A DNA stretch of 64,000 bases from Chaetomium olivaceum (Eukaryota > Ascomycota > Sordariomycetes > Sordariales > Chaetomiaceae): positions 1,240,001 through 1,304,000 of the forward strand of contig JAYWVB010000001.1 in the NCBI GenBank assembly GCA_039881045.1, in the 5' to 3' direction. Of this stretch, positions 34,394-44,154 are shown one piece after another. Position numbers and translations under genes: made by a program. Under the pieces are notes generated by a model. It had not been told where the DNA came from. It worked only from the letters and a program-made list of their open reading frames with translations, and ran no database searches. Position 1 is the first letter of the stretch, and each line of letters opens with the position of its first letter.

Positions 34394-34700
34394 CCTGACT
34401 GGGTAGCCCAGCGGTCAGGCGGTGGCCCTCGGTCCACGGGCCAGCTACATAATTCAACCTGCCAGAAGAACCCGGACGTAAGGGAGGCCATAGGTTCGAA
34501 TCATGATGCGACCCCGGGGTTTTTCTGGGAGGTACCGGGCCGCCGGTAGAGTCCTCCACATCAGAACTTAAGCAGCCCGTATCGGCCCGACGGGGCATCA
34601 CCGGGCTGCAACTGGGCACCCGTCGTAAAACCCCTCCAGGGGTTTCGTAGCCGGCTACCTCCCTTCGACCGCGAAGGGGGCTAGCCGGTGAGCTTTTGCT
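34394..34700 (+). mobile_element. SINE-like element, copy A (tRNA-derived head, hairpin tail)
   Basis: The head has an internal Pol III promoter: an A-box-like TAGCCCAGCGGTCAGGCGG at about 34404 and a B-box-like AGGTTCGAATCA at about 34492-34503, spaced as in a tRNA with a long variable arm. A unique body follows. The 3' tail (about 34627-34700) closely matches the tail of copy B at 54210-54270. It includes AGGGGTTTCGTAGCCGGC and GGTGAGCTTTTGCT, and folds into two hairpins. No protein is encoded. Element limits are approximate and no target-site duplication could be identified by eye. The SINE label is inferred from head-plus-shared-tail structure. Confidence 0.65.
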
Positions 34701-37254
34701 TTTCCATAGGCGGCCTGTTCTTTTGTAGATTCGACAACAGCAGCAAGAACTCAATGGCATAACAGAAGGGGCTTGTCAACTCAACCTGCCGATAATGGTC
34801 TTTCCAAAGCATCCACGGCAATTGACTACTACGCTGAGGTTTCGATCCGCAACCTGTAGAGTGTATATATCACATGACATTGCGTATAGCTCGTCGACCT
34901 AAACCAGGCTTTATTTGATCCGTTATATCCAACCCTCGAACGGCGCTCCTTGAGTGTTTGGGAAGGAGTTGGGGATTAGAGGGTTTGTTAAAGTAATTGA
35001 TGTAAGACTGCTGATACCAAAGTCATAAGCAACTAGCATCTTCTTGAACATAACATCTTTGGTCCTGCTTAGAATACATGGCCCTTGTCAAATGTTAACA
35101 CGGACCTCGGCGGAGGGGTCCCAGAAAGTGCCAAGCAGGGCTCTGGAGGGGAAAATATCAGGGTAAGAGCTCGTAATGAGAACCCTCGTGATTAACGTCG
35201 CGGCAAAACGTACCGCTTACGAATACCCTATCCTTTCGATGCCATGATCGGGACCATGGCTCAATGTTAAGCGTGCGGATAGCCTCCGACCGCGGCTGTG
35301 TTGGTTCGGCGGACTTTTGCTGCGGAGTAAACGCGGGTGGTGGGAACCACGGCGGCTATGCGGGCACGGACACTGGGTCTCGGGGCGAGCTGCCCAGTAA
35401 GGTGAGAGATTGCTGCTGCGGAGGATCCTGCAGGTGCATTGGAGCAAACCTGGCCAAGCTGCTTCCAGTGTGATAATGCTGTCTACTCACATACCCGCCG
35501 GGGCTACTGTGTAAGTTAATTGCTTGCATGCAGTAGACTGACTTGATAAAAGTGTTGCCATGACCTGATTGAGCGATGGGGCTAGTGGTGAGCCGTTGAG
35601 GCTTTCCCACACACAGTAGGTGGCCATCTCGAGGCAAGCTGAAGCGGGGCTTTCGAGGACGAGGGCAGCCATGCAAAACGATGATCGACGATGAACTACC
35701 AAGTATGCCTCGACTCGATAACGAAACCGTCAACAGTGCAAAATGGCCCCCGCCGAATTTCCAAGTGACCTTCTTTGATCGACCAAAGCCGAGAATGTTT
35801 CTCGGTGATGCCACGTTCACCATCCCGCTTCCGTGGCGTCCTGGCGCACCGTTGCGGCGTTTTTACCATGGGGCCCTCGAAGTCGGCCACCCCAGACCAC
35901 CATGGAATATCGACGGCGATGCATTGGATCCTTCATGGACATGGTTACCATGGCGGGAGGGCATCTGAAGCCGCTCAGTGGGCGCCGTTCATGGAAGCTG
36001 ACCACTTGACCAATTTACCCGCAGCGACCGACGGAGGAGAGAGGCCGGAGATTCTGCGCGCTATCGATCATCGACCCAATACGCGGCCATGGTCCCCACA
36101 TGACCGAGGCGAGTCTGCAGCAGAGTGCGGATGGAGGCAGGGAGGGTCGCATGCTGATGCTGGTGCTGCAGGACGACTTGCCCATTCCATCACAACTCTT
36201 GGAACTCGGGATTGGAAGAGTACGAGTACCTTACCTGGCGCCAGGCACAGAGAATGAGGGGGGGTCATTCATGCCATGCCATTGACCTGTCAGATGTGAC
36301 CTCGATAATTTCCAAGTGCCAATGCCTCGTTGCTCGGGTCTTGGTTCTTGGGTCTTGGGTCAGGGTCAGCGTTGAAAAAGCCTCTACATACTGTGTAGGT
36401 GCGAGGGCGAAAAATGGCACACGGCAGCTCAGCAAGAGCACAACAGTCGATTATTGGCGGAAGCTGCATGCAGTGCGTGTGATGAGGCCGATGGCTTGCG
36501 CCCGAAGAAGGGACGACGTTGGTGTGAGCTTGCCCTAATTGGCCAATCTGTGCAGGGATTTAGACGCCCAACTAGCCCCCAAACGGAATAGCGTTTGTGA
36601 TCACCGTGCCCGCCGGCACATCCACTGCGGAGGCCAGCCTCCCCACAAAAATGCTTCCAGGTTCGCTCGACTGTTCTCTCCAGTCCGCGAGTCTCCATCT
36701 GATCTCAAGCTTGGCTCTCTCGCTTGTTAGCCGCCCATCGTGCAGTAGTGCTGCATGGCTGATCTCTCTCTCTCTCGCCCGGCAGCCCGCATGCTCCATG
36801 GCCCTCTCTGCGAGACCTGCCTCGCCTGTGTGCTACCCCAGTCGATTCGTTGAATCGGGCCAGTGATGGGCAAATCCGGCCCCCGCTGCCTTTCCCTCCC
36901 CCTCTCCTCCCAGACATGGCTTCGTGATGATATAAGGGCCGCCCCCCTCGGCCTCATTCCCTCTCCCTTCCTTTTTCTTTCTGCAGCAAGCACTCAACAA
37001 TCAACCTTGTGTTGTTCTTTTTTCCCCCTTCTTTTTTTTTCCCCCACCTTCCACGGAGCTGTGCTCTGTTAATCCAATTAATCCCAAAAATCAAATTCGG
37101 TAGCTTGCTGGTCTCGCTATCACCAACTTAATCCACTTCAACCTAAACAACACCGGGTTACTTGCTCCACACGCACTTCAGCGCAGAAGTCCATTCTTTT
37201 CAAGACAATTCAATTTTTTCAGCACTCGATTTTTAGTTAATAACGAAGTTCAAA
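34701..37254. other. 2.5 kb intergenic region before the EsdC-like gene
   Basis: The left part (34750-35100) is AT-richer. The rest is mixed with random open frames. The last 350 bp form a typical fungal promoter and leader: a TATA-like box at 36931, long CT-rich stretches at 36960-37050, and A/C-rich sequence before the ATG. Confidence 0.5.
36931..36936 (+). promoter_or_regulatory. Candidate TATA box of the EsdC-like gene
   Basis: TATAAG sits 324 nt before the ATG and upstream of a pyrimidine-rich block (36955-37050). That arrangement is common at highly expressed filamentous-fungal genes, and a leader of about 290 nt is implied. Confidence 0.45.
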
Positions 37255-38079
37255 ATGTCCGCCATCCAGCTCTCATTCTCCCTCCGTGTCTCGTCCGGCG
37301 TCAAGACCGTCCATCTCCTCGGCTCCTGGGACAACTACAGCGGCCAGCTCCCGCTCTCCAAGGACAAGAGCTCCTCCAAGGGCACCTGGAAGGGTACCTT
37401 CCGCTTCCAGCAGGCGACCCTCCAGCCCGGCCAGCGCTACTGGTACTACTACATCATTGATGGGTACCACGTCTCGCACAACCCCAGCGAGGACTCCACC
37501 GTCGAGCCCACCACCGGCCGCGCCCTGAACATCCTTGACGTTCCCAAGGCCAAGTCTTCCTCTTCTTCTTCTTCGTCCAAGTCGTCGTCCCGCAAGTCGA
37601 CCTCCTCGTCCAAGAGCCACCGCTCGTCCACCAGCGACATCGCCAAGGGCCGCCCCCTATCCATCTCCCAGATCAAGGCCCCCAAGCCCGTTTCGCCCAA
37701 TGCCACCCGCCACATCCTCGACAACGACTTTGACGAGGAAGAGCTCAGCAGCCGCTTCGCCGCTACCGGCATCTACGAGGACGAGTACTACAACGAGGAC
37801 GTCATCACCGACTTCGGCGCCCCGGGCTCCCCGGTTTCGTCGACTGGCTCCTCGCTCTCGTACCGCTCCGACCTCTCCGGCTCGTCTGGCTACAGCACCC
37901 CGGCTTCGGACTGCTCCAGCTGCACCTGCGAGCGCTACGGCATCACCCGCAAGGGCGAGCGCGTCCGCCTCGACTGCGGCGGCTCCCGCTGCTCGTACGA
38001 CGACTCGTGCTCCTCCGAGGACGAGGCTGAGTACGTCGAGCGCAGCTCCCGCCGCAACGGCATCGTCGTCCGCGACTAA
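37255..38079 (+). CDS. esdC: EsdC-like protein with AMPK-type glycogen-binding domain
   Basis: A single exon of 274 codons with strong GC-ending codon bias, suggesting high expression. The N-terminal 95 residues form an E-set/AMPK1-CBM-like domain: FSLRVSSGVKTVHLLGSWDNY, then GTWKGTFRF and YWYYYIIDGYHVSHNP, with the aromatic residues expected for glucan binding. A Ser/Lys-rich linker follows, then a segment KGRPLSISQIKAPKP, an acidic stretch (DNDFDEEELSSRF), and a Cys-containing C-terminus (DCSSCTCERYG, DCGGSRC). This order matches the Aspergillus EsdC (early sexual development) family, needed for fruiting-body development. The link to glycogen is inferred from the domain. It is likely a soluble cytosolic protein, as no signal peptide is seen. 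Confidence 0.8.
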   Translation: MSAIQLSFSLRVSSGVKTVHLLGSWDNYSGQLPLSKDKSSSKGTWKGTFRFQQATLQPGQRYWYYYIIDGYHVSHNPSEDSTVEPTTGRALNILDVPKAKSSSSSSSSKSSSRKSTSSSKSHRSSTSDIAKGRPLSISQIKAPKPVSPNATRHILDNDFDEEELSSRFAATGIYEDEYYNEDVITDFGAPGSPVSSTGSSLSYRSDLSGSSGYSTPASDCSSCTCERYGITRKGERVRLDCGGSRCSYDDSCSSEDEAEYVERSSRRNGIVVRD

Positions 38080-39859
38080 GCGACCTGCGACCATGCCTCG
38101 GGTGAGGACCAACAGAAGAAGATGAATGTTTTTGTTTTTTTGGCAGTCCTGTCAAGAAAAAGACTTGGTTTAATAAGAGGACCAGCAGAAAGGGCGCGGA
38201 TCTTTCCACATCCCGCCCTTTCGCAGCCTGTGTCCTCGGTGTTTGCCCCACCCCCTCGCTCGGGGGGCGCATCCACCGCCAGTCGACGTCGACGCCGTCC
38301 AGCGCCGTTCCCACGCGGAAAGAGCCGATATCAATGGCCGTTCCACTCACTCAACCCACACTTCGTTGTTTGAAACACAGCAGCGGTGAAGCCGGGCTGA
38401 CACCGAACACCCCACCCCCCCTTCCCATCCCGGGCATTCTTTTTGCCAAACCGCACGTTTGTGAAACGGGGAGTTTGGCGGGTTCTCGACTGGTTCGAGT
38501 TAACCTCGCCACTCCCCACCTTCGCCGTGCGCGTGCCCGGGATGGGATGGGAATCAGGTGTTCCGGCAGCCAGCCTCTGCGGCTCCCGCTTTTTGGTCTG
38601 TGGCCCCCGCCCCGCCCCTCGCTTTTTAACTGAGCGATGGGGCGCGGGGGTTTCGATGGCTGCATTGCCTGTCTTGAGATGTAATACTCTCTTGCGTTCC
38701 CTCCTTTCCTGCTTTTTTTTATTAGCACCCCGACAACCAATTCGCCCGAGTACTGTTTCCCCCTGGTGGGGAAATCGGTCCAGCTCGCGGCAACCAAGAA
38801 CAAACAAACAGTGTACTGTGTTCGTTTGTGGGGAGGTTTTTTTTGACAAGGATTCCCCTTCTCGGGTTCGCTCCTAGGGGATGTTTTTGGAGTTGAGCCT
38901 GCCTTGTGAGGGGAGGAATGATAATGCTGTGGTCTTGGACCTGGGCTTTTGGTCTGAGCTAGCCACTTTGTTTTGTGTTTTTGGTGATGGTGGAGGAGAG
39001 GTTGGGCAGTCGGCGATTCTCGGGAACGAGAGTTGGCCAAAGAGCTTTTGTGTGTAGTTATTATTTTGGTCTGGCTGCTACTGAGCCGGGGATATAATTA
39101 CTGCTATTACTGCCTACTTGACTTTTTGAATCCCTTCCGTGATGATGTTTGTTTCGAAGTTGCGGCTGCTTGATTCATCTCTTGATATGACCGGTTGACT
39201 GTTTCCCTCTTTCTAACTTTTGCCTATGAAAGTTCCCTGTCTGCTCAGAAAGGTCTTGATTTCAAGACTGATAGCTGTGGCTTACTCTGAGTCGGTACAG
39301 GGATGGGCCCGTCAACACGCGACTTCCATCAAGAAGCTGCATTTTCAAGCAGCCGCTCATTTTATTTTATTTTATTTGGGTGCGTGCTCATTAGGCATCC
39401 GTTCAAATTGATTAATCCGTTCCAAGATAAAATCATTCAATCGTTTTCCCTTGCTCTGAATCAGGAGACAAGAGACCGCTTAGGTCCCCTAAGCACACAT
39501 TCAAACCTGGTCGCGGATCTGCACGAATACTCGGCAGAGCTTCAAGTTTCTTAGCATAACTCCACCTTCACCGTGATGTAATACTTCGAGTCACATCGCC
39601 TTGAGTCGTTGATCGAGTCCAGATGAGACAAGGATAGGTTGAAAGTTCTCCCCGCCGCTGCAATGTTTCAGTCAATCAAACGCTTTTGCGGCCAAGAATC
39701 TTGCTCAATTCTTGTCTTAGATGCTTTGAAAAAAGAAACGAGGTTTGAAGTGTTTGGGTATATACCCTTACTCCTTTCAAGCTAGAGCCTCTGCTATTTC
39801 GTTTTCGCCTCTAGCTGTACAAGGACAAGGATACACGTCAGGCCCCTCAAATCAAATGA
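38080..39859. other. 3' UTR of the EsdC-like gene and AT-richer spacer
   Basis: 38080-38900 is GC-rich and without a supported gene. 39060-39860 is AT-richer, with a TTTTA reiteration near 39358-39378. Long open frames at 38351-39040 (minus) lack coding character. Confidence 0.45.
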
Positions 39860-40545
39860 TCTGACTACGTGAGAGCAGCTGAACATAGCTTGATTTGCAA
39901 CGTCCATTCCGGCCTTGTTCTCGATCTCCAGGGAGCGGACGCCGACAACGGTACCCCTATTGTCTGCTGGGACCAGCATGGCGGAGCGAACCAGCAATGG
40001 CAGGTTGAGTGGAGCAGAGATGAGGACGGGTGTGTGGACGCATGGCCCCTAGAGCAGCATGATGCCTCGCAAATAGCTAACCCCGGCGTTTTCCAGCTCG
40101 GCCTATTACTGCATCATCAGCGTGGCCACGTGTCAAGCTGTCTCCCACGAGCTGGACGACGCCGGCAGCTCCGTTGTCGGCTGGAACCTTGACGGCGGCA
40201 GCAAACAGCTCTGGGCCTTCACCCCGTTCGTCGCCCCTCGCCCGTACCGGCTGCGTGTCAAATTGGCCGGTCGTGTCCTAGACCTTGCCGGGGCATCTCC
40301 GGCTGATGGCACGCTCGTCCTGGCTAGCGACCGACACACTGCCATCGTGTCTCGCAACCAACTCTGGCGGCTCCCGATCAAGTAGCGAGGGCTACACGAT
40401 CCAGAATCTTGATACGGGCACCATCGCTGACTTGCCGGCATCCGATAATGTGATGGTTGGGTGGGGGTCCCACGGCGGGCCCAATCAGCGGTGGAAGATG
40501 AAGACTTCGGCTGAGTTGGTTACCCACATGTACCTATTGCTGTAG
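39860..40545 (+). pseudogene. Ricin-B-type beta-trefoil lectin-domain gene, decayed or incompletely assembled
   Basis: Three segments encode successive parts of a carbohydrate-binding beta-trefoil domain: LVLDLQGADADNGTPI with GGANQQWQ (39890-40010), SSVVGWNLDGGSKQLWAF with LAGRVLDLAGASP (40098-40385), and YTIQNLDTGT with GGPNQRWKM (40390-40505). QxW and LDL repeats identify the fold. Segments one and two join in frame through a plausible 67-nt intron (40030-40096). Segment three is reached only after a stop at 40383-40385, through a +1 shift. No ATG precedes the first segment in its frame, and a stop lies just upstream. So the 5' end is missing or in an unseen exon, and the 3' part is broken. 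This is the binding domain only, with no catalytic toxin chain visible. Confidence 0.65.
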
Positions 40546-40959
40546 ATATGGTCACTTGCCGCTGGCATTTATTAACAAACTCACAGTGGCTATTAGGAGA
40601 TTATGAGCGTCTCTAGCGGGCGTGTGATGGATGCGAGGAAGGATGACCAGGCGAAGCCAGTTAGGGGAGAGCCGCCTCATGGCGGCAAAAACTGGCAGTG
40701 GTTCTTGGACGCCGTCCCATCCCCGGGCCCGGGCTGGGGCGACCAACCGCCCGCCCAAGCACCCCACCCACACAGACGCTCGCCAGCATCGACGTCGCCC
40801 ACCGCCGAGACGGGTCATGACGGGGCCAGCGCCTCCCGCAGTTCGCTCCACCGCGTCTAATTTTGACGCCAACACCAGCAGCAAAGCAAGCAAGCAACGC
40901 GGTCCTGCGGCTCGAACCGGCAGGGGTATGTCAACACCACCATGCCGCCCAACGGCAGC

Positions 40960-41013
<54 letters not shown>

Positions 41014-41715
41014 AACAGCGGGGCGGCGGTACGCCCAACCTGCAGGGTCGGTGGGGGCGCGCACGACGTGTAGTGTACTTCCACGTGGCGCTGCCGGTCG
41101 GGGTGGCGTTCGGGCGGGAGCAGATCCGGGGGTGTTCTTGCGGGACGGTTTGGAGCGGAGTACCACCGTGGTGGTGACGCCGACGACGTGCAAGGCGCCC
41201 GGGGGCGGGCCGGCGTACGAGCGGGATGCGGGGGTCGGGGCAGTGGGAATGGGAATGAGTGGGTTGGGTGGGTGCGGGTGCTGTTGACGGGGAGTGGGGT
41301 GAGGAGGTCCGAGTTGTGATATGTACCTACCTGCCTTACCTACTGTGTTGGTACCTGAGGAGTAGGTAAGGTGCAGGGTTGCGGGTGTTATGTCTTGTAT
41401 GGAAGTCAGTACATAACTGCGTGGCTGGATTATACAAATTCCTCGATTTGCTTTATAAATGGTAGTAAATACCGAATCAGAGTGCCTAACCGCCCATGCT
41501 TGATCTATGGACGTGAAATACCAGAATCGCTTCTATGCCAATGCCGTCCGCTCTAAAAACCAACCGTCCTACCCACCTCGGGTATGTACCTACCCCAGCC
41601 ATGGTATCAATCTATCGGCAACCACCTATATCTCAACCCGGCCGGGTGTCACACATAACCTAATCCAGGTCCAAAATATATGCATACATATCTCCCACTA
41701 CACACAAAACACCAC
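40546..41715. other. Intergenic region with (AAC)n microsatellite
   Basis: It contains the AAC repeat described separately and short frames in shifting phases around 40600-41280. These have GC bias but no recognisable domain. A degraded gene cannot be excluded. Confidence 0.4.
40958..41013 (+). repeat. (AAC)n microsatellite
   Basis: About 17 consecutive AAC units run from about 40960 to 41010, flanked by AGC and AAT variants. Depending on frame they would encode Asn, Gln/Thr-type runs, but no supported gene spans them. Confidence 0.9.
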
Positions 41716-42688
41716 TCAATTCCTCACCCCCCTCCCCTCCCTGACCACCCTCCTCCCAATCTTCAGATCCCGCTTCGACGTGCAACAGCACCCCATCCCC
41801 GAGTGCACGGCAAACGCCCAAATACTGAACCCCGTAGCCAGCCACATGAACACAAACATGCGCACGCCAACTTCAGCGTGAATATTCAGCTCCTTCTGGG
41901 CCTCGGCGGCGTACTTGAACGCGATGCTAATGGTGGTGCCGACGATGCTGGCAGCCAGGATGAGCATCATCTCGAGGAAGGAGACGATAGCCAGGGGCAG
42001 GCTCCACCAGCGCGACGAGACGGCCAGCGGGGAGAGGAAGATCATGAGGAAGGCGAGCACGGCGGCGGTCAAAAAGAAGCCGAACATGATCTGGGAGGTG
42101 AGGCGCAGGATGTCGAGGATGGTGATGATCTGGGTGGGTAAGGCGATGGTGGCGCCCGAGAGGAGCTCGTTCATAAGGATCTCGACCGGGTTGAACCAGT
42201 AGAGCGTGGTCGGGTGCGAGCAGTAGGTGATGCCCGTGCCGATGTAGCCCTCGCAAAAGTTCCACAGGCCGACTTGGTAGAAGTCGTGCAGACCGATGGA
42301 CTGGGCGATGCTGTTGATCAGACTGGCGTTGGGGACCGAGGTGGGGATGATATCGGCTAGATCCAGCTTGAAGAAGTAGATACCCGAGAGCACGGCACGC
42401 GGGTACGTGTTGCCGATGAGGACCTGTGCTTGGTGGTTAGACTTACTCTCTCTCAAGCAGTTGCTGGGTGAGGGACAAGGGGCTTACGAGCACCAAGAAG
42501 ATCCATGATAGGAGGTAGGCGAAGGAGGCGCTCAGGGCAAAGTTCCGGCGCATTCGTGTTGCTCGCTTGTAGGAGGCATTGTCACCTTCGACAGCCTGGT
42601 CTTTTGCAGTCGGACTTGACGGTGATGAGGGGTCATTCTTCTCGGTGTTGCTCTTCATGCGGGACCGGAGGGCGGCGGGTAGTCCCAT
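41716..42688 (-). CDS. SUR7/PalI family four-pass membrane protein
   Basis: Two exons on the minus strand: 42688-42488 and 42423-41716, with a 64-nt phase-0 intron (GTAAGC donor, GCACAG acceptor), give 302 residues. A cytosolic Ser/Lys-rich N-terminus precedes the first membrane segment (ASFAYLLSWIFLVL, about 55-68). A long extracellular loop follows, with a Cys-containing signature (LWNFCEGYIGTGITYCSHP). Three further membrane segments come after it (FFLTAAVLAFLMIFL, LAIVSFLEMMLILAASIVGT and MFVFMWLATGFSIWAFAV), then a short tail with a CCC cluster and basic residues. This is the SUR7/PalI topology; members sit in plasma-membrane eisosome domains or take part in pH sensing. Which subfamily this belongs to cannot be decided here. 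A 61-codon in-frame upstream extension exists but has random composition. Confidence 0.85.
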
Positions 42689-43046
42689 CTTGGCTGTGGA
42701 TTTGTGGCCCGGGGATTTGCTGTCAAGAGCGGAAAGGAAGCGGCGTAAGATAGACGAGCTCAAGCAGGCCTGCTGCGAAGGACGAGCTAGGTAAGGTAGG
42801 TAGGTAGCTTTAGGAGATTGTTTGTAGTGTAGTGTAGCAATAACACCCCAGTAACGAGGTGGACGCCACAAAGAGCTCGAATCTGGGCAAGAAACAAAAA
42901 AAGGAATAAATTGAAAAATAAGAATGCAAAACGACTGACTGAATCAGTGCGAAACAAACAGGATCTCGGGTCGCTACCTAGGCAGGTAACTAGGTGGAGC
43001 AATGTCAAAACTCAAAAAATGGGGAGCGACAGCAAGAAATGAAGGA
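42689..43046. other. Promoter of the SUR7/PalI gene
   Basis: A region of about 360 bp with AGGTAGGTAG reiterations near 42793-42806 and no gene. Confidence 0.4.
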
Positions 43047-43374
43047 TCAGATGAGATCTTCCAGGCCAAAGGGGTTCTCTTCTGCATCGATGATGTCGTG
43101 TCGTGGTGGTGCAGGGGCTTCTGCCAAGTGCTGGGCTGTGCAGATGCGTGACAGGGTTTCAGCCGGTGGTCCGCGGTAGCAGTGGGGAGTTTGTTTTGGA
43201 GAGCGTCAACTGCGAGGGTCGGCGGGGGGTCAACTGGCTGCGAAGGGCTCCTGAAATTTCCAGGTTGGCGGCGGTCAGCGCTTCCCCTCTTGTTAGGTAA
43301 TGTACCTTATGTACCTGAGGTACGAGGAGGAGCACTGACAAACCATTGTGGTATGATTTTCGCATGTTGAACAT
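43047..43374 (-). pseudogene. Possible small gene or gene remnant in two frames
   Basis: On the minus strand an open frame of 71 codons from 43374 (with EALTAANLEISGALRSQLT) stops at 43159. The next frame continues at once as ETLSRICTAQHLAEAP, ending NPFGLEDLI and a stop at 43047. Both parts have GC-ending codons. The total is one base over a multiple of three. I do not recognise a family. It could be a small protein with an indel, the 3' exon of a larger gene, or chance. Confidence 0.3.
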
Positions 43375-44154
43375 CGAGACCGAAAATCAACTCCCCAACC
43401 TCCATTTCCATGTGAATTACGGAGCACCTGCGGGTTTTCCAAGGAAATGGAGCTGTCACTGGCTATTCCAATGCTGATTGACAAAAGCTGACAGGCGATG
43501 CCGGTGGCCACGCTCCAATGCAATATCGGATCTTCTGCCGATGAGTCTTGGCGGAGACGTCATCTCGTTGATCGGAAGGGCCGGCAAGAGAGACAGCCGT
43601 GTGACAGCGAGCTTCATTAACTAACACGATTACTTGCCAACCTGGAAACGTGGTACGAATGTTGATAATGCGAGAATGCGCAGCAGTCAGCATCGGCAAT
43701 GGTTGCGTGGCTGCATGGGGAAGGGAGAGAAGTCTCTGCCAGTGCGAAGTAATTGGATGGATTCAGCTTTGTGAAAGACTCTTGGTAACGAACGACTGGT
43801 CAAGAGATGAGTTGGGCCGTCTCGTCGTCTGGTCTCGAACAACCGCTGGCGGCTGCAAGGGGTGGAGAGCGCGAGAAGAACCCCACCGTTGCGGCAGTGC
43901 TGGCAGGGGAACCGAATGCAAACCCATGTCCAATGCCCTGTTTTACTGTTTTTAAGGTTTCTTGTCCTGCGGGTACGAAGCATCTCCTGGAAATCTGACT
44001 CGGGAAATAATTCCACAACCTGGGCGGTAGGGCAGTTAGTTAACTTGGATCCGCCCCTCATCTCTCGCTCTTTCTTCCAATTTCGATCATTTTGTTTTTT
44101 CGATGCCTCGACGAAGGCTCGCTCGAAACACAGTAATTCCCATCATCGTCCTTC
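43375..44154. other. Promoter region of the PLC-like gene
   Basis: No gene was seen. T-rich stretches at 44070-44102 lie just before the ATG at 44155. Confidence 0.4.

Noticed and set aside
35681..35968. 95-codon plus frame with some protein-like composition
   Set aside because: No codon bias, no motif, and it overlaps other equally long frames in all phases.
38351..39040. 229-codon minus-strand frame downstream of the EsdC-like gene
   Set aside because: Lys/Pro/His-rich random composition, crossing likely 3' UTR; no domain or bias.
40631..41287. 218-codon plus frame through the AAC repeat
   Set aside because: Its length is carried by the microsatellite encoding poly-Thr and by GC-rich chance sequence; several frames are equally open.
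42689..42871. In-frame N-terminal extension of the SUR7/PalI gene
   Set aside because: It would add 61 residues of random composition before a good ATG; family members start near the inner ATG.
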